NCBI GenBank assembly: GCA_031278675.1
Contig: JAITJY010000276.1
Coordinates: forward strand, 1 to 6,675
Direction: 5' to 3'
Origin: Bifidobacteriaceae bacterium
GTDB taxonomy: Bacteria; Actinomycetota; Actinomycetes; Actinomycetales; WQXJ01
Length of the DNA: 6,675 nucleotides
Position numbers and translations under genes: made by a program
The notes under the pieces: model-generated
The model's database searches: none
What the model was told of the DNA's origin: nothing
The model's input: the letters and a program-made list of their open reading frames with translations, nothing else
Part shown: one piece after another, positions 5,885 to 6,675 of the stretch
Layout: the number at the start of each line of letters is the position of its first letter
How positions within the stretch are numbered: the stretch's first letter is position 1

Positions 5885-6675
5885 ATGGGCCGAGTGATGA
5901 AGGCGGTCGATCTGCGAATCATGATCCTGGCGTCCGGGGCATTCGTCGCCGCGTTCCAGTTGGCCATCGCGCTGTCGGACAGCATCACCGTGGTGTACGC
6001 CATCGCCCCGCTCCATGGGTTCGGGTCGACTTGGGGCGGGGTCGCCATGGCGCAGACCGTGATCACCAGGTGGTTCGACAAGGGCAGGGGCACCATGATG
6101 AGCCTCTGCATGGTGATCATGGGCCTCGCCCTGGTGGTGGCGATACCCGTTGTGGGTGGGCTGATCGAAGCCAATGGCTACCGCCCGGTGATCATGATGG
6201 TGGGGGTGATCGCGGGACTGGTGGTGTCGCTCAGCGCCTTCCTCGTGTCGGCTGAACCGGCAAAATACGGCTTGCGACCGCTCGGTGCGGGCGCGGCGGA
6301 CGACCACGACGCGGGAGCGCCGGGGGTGCCATCGTTGGCGTGGCGCAGCATTGTCCGGACTCCTGTGTTCTGGGCGATCTGGGTCATAGTGGTGCTCGCA
6401 ACCCTCGCTTGCCAGGGATTCAACAGCCAAGCGGCAGTGGTGTTCGGGTCGCTGGGGCTAGATGCGACCAATTCGGCTTTCGCGTTCTCGCTTTTCACTT
6501 TGATGTCGATTCCCATGCAGTTCGCGTTCGGGATTATGTGCGACAAATTCGGCGCGAAGATCTCGATGTACTTATTCGGGGGTGTCAGCGCCGCCGTGCT
6601 CTTGCTTGCGGTCGCCTGGGCCGGCTGGATCGGTGCCGTGGCCCTGGGGTTCGGCATGAGTGTTGGCGGGGTCTT
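5885..6675 (+). CDS. MFS transporter, 5'-truncated and running off the right edge
   Basis: This is a secondary transporter of the major facilitator superfamily, closest by eye to the oxalate/formate-antiporter-like (OFA) group. The first recognisable piece, MGRVMKAVDLRIMIL, corresponds to the loop after helix 2 (motif A). Hydrophobic segments then follow for about helices 3-6, with TRWFDKGRGTMM between helices 4 and 5. A hydrophilic centre follows (AEPAKYGLRPLGAG), then helices 7-10 with a second motif-A-like loop GIMCDKFGAK. The first two helices (roughly 60 residues) are missing. None of the ATGs at 5843, 5864, 5885 or 5897 has a ribosome binding site, so the start given is nominal. The same frame is open back to 4745 in the transposase. 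The C-terminus lies outside the window. The substrate is unknown, and the gene is probably not functional unless expressed as a fusion. Confidence 0.75.
   Translation, partial: MGRVMKAVDLRIMILASGAFVAAFQLAIALSDSITVVYAIAPLHGFGSTWGGVAMAQTVITRWFDKGRGTMMSLCMVIMGLALVVAIPVVGGLIEANGYRPVIMMVGVIAGLVVSLSAFLVSAEPAKYGLRPLGAGAADDHDAGAPGVPSLAWRSIVRTPVFWAIWVIVVLATLACQGFNSQAAVVFGSLGLDATNSAFAFSLFTLMSIPMQFAFGIMCDKFGAKISMYLFGGVSAAVLLLAVAWAGWIGAVALGFGMSVGGV

Noticed and set aside
5702..6430. 242-codon minus-strand frame opposite the MFS gene
   Set aside because: Composition dominated by His, Arg, Asp and Pro, the usual antisense shadow of a GC-rich membrane protein gene.

Overview
The window looks like high-GC Gram-positive (actinobacterial) DNA. 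Codons end mostly in G/C, GTG starts and strong Shine-Dalgarno sites occur, and the transposase remnant resembles IS1380-type elements common in Actinobacteria. The genus cannot be told from this sequence.

Left two thirds (1-3966) is one tightly packed minus-strand operon, read right to left. It opens with a very small ORF (3865-3966) that has a near-perfect ribosome binding site. Next come a BcrA/DrrA-type ABC ATPase (2940-3878), its six-helix ABC-2 permease (2110-2943) and a 689-residue protein of the azole/azoline peptide (TOMM) pathway (19-2088). A further gene starts at position 11 and leaves the window. The genes overlap by 14 nt and 4 nt, are then separated by 21 nt, and the last start is 7 nt after the preceding stop codon, so co-transcription and partly coupled translation are likely. 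The large protein has a RiPP-recognition-like winged helix, an E1/ThiF-like domain that has lost its nucleotide loop and most zinc cysteines, and a C-terminal YcaO-like fold whose catalytic-type acidic residues are gone. It therefore reads as a leader-peptide-binding scaffold (F-protein, ocin-ThiF-like), not as the enzyme. The active YcaO cyclodehydratase is expected beyond the left edge. The transporter would export the product or protect the producer. The tiny ORF, ending in SECLCARR, is a candidate precursor peptide or translational leader.

3967-4296 holds no convincing gene. It contains an 11-base G/C homopolymer (4034-4044) about 70 nt upstream of the operon's first start.

4297-6675 is a scrambled region on the plus strand. 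It has an IS1380-family transposase broken by a TAG stop, a +1 frameshift and loss of its C-terminus. A 290-bp junction follows, with two 43-bp direct repeats that each form a hairpin, a G-rich tract, and a possible tail of a minus-strand gene. Then comes a major facilitator transporter lacking its first two helices, continuing past the right edge. The second half of the transposase, the junction and the transporter share a single reading frame with no stop from 4745 to 6675, so a transposase-transporter chimera is formally encoded.
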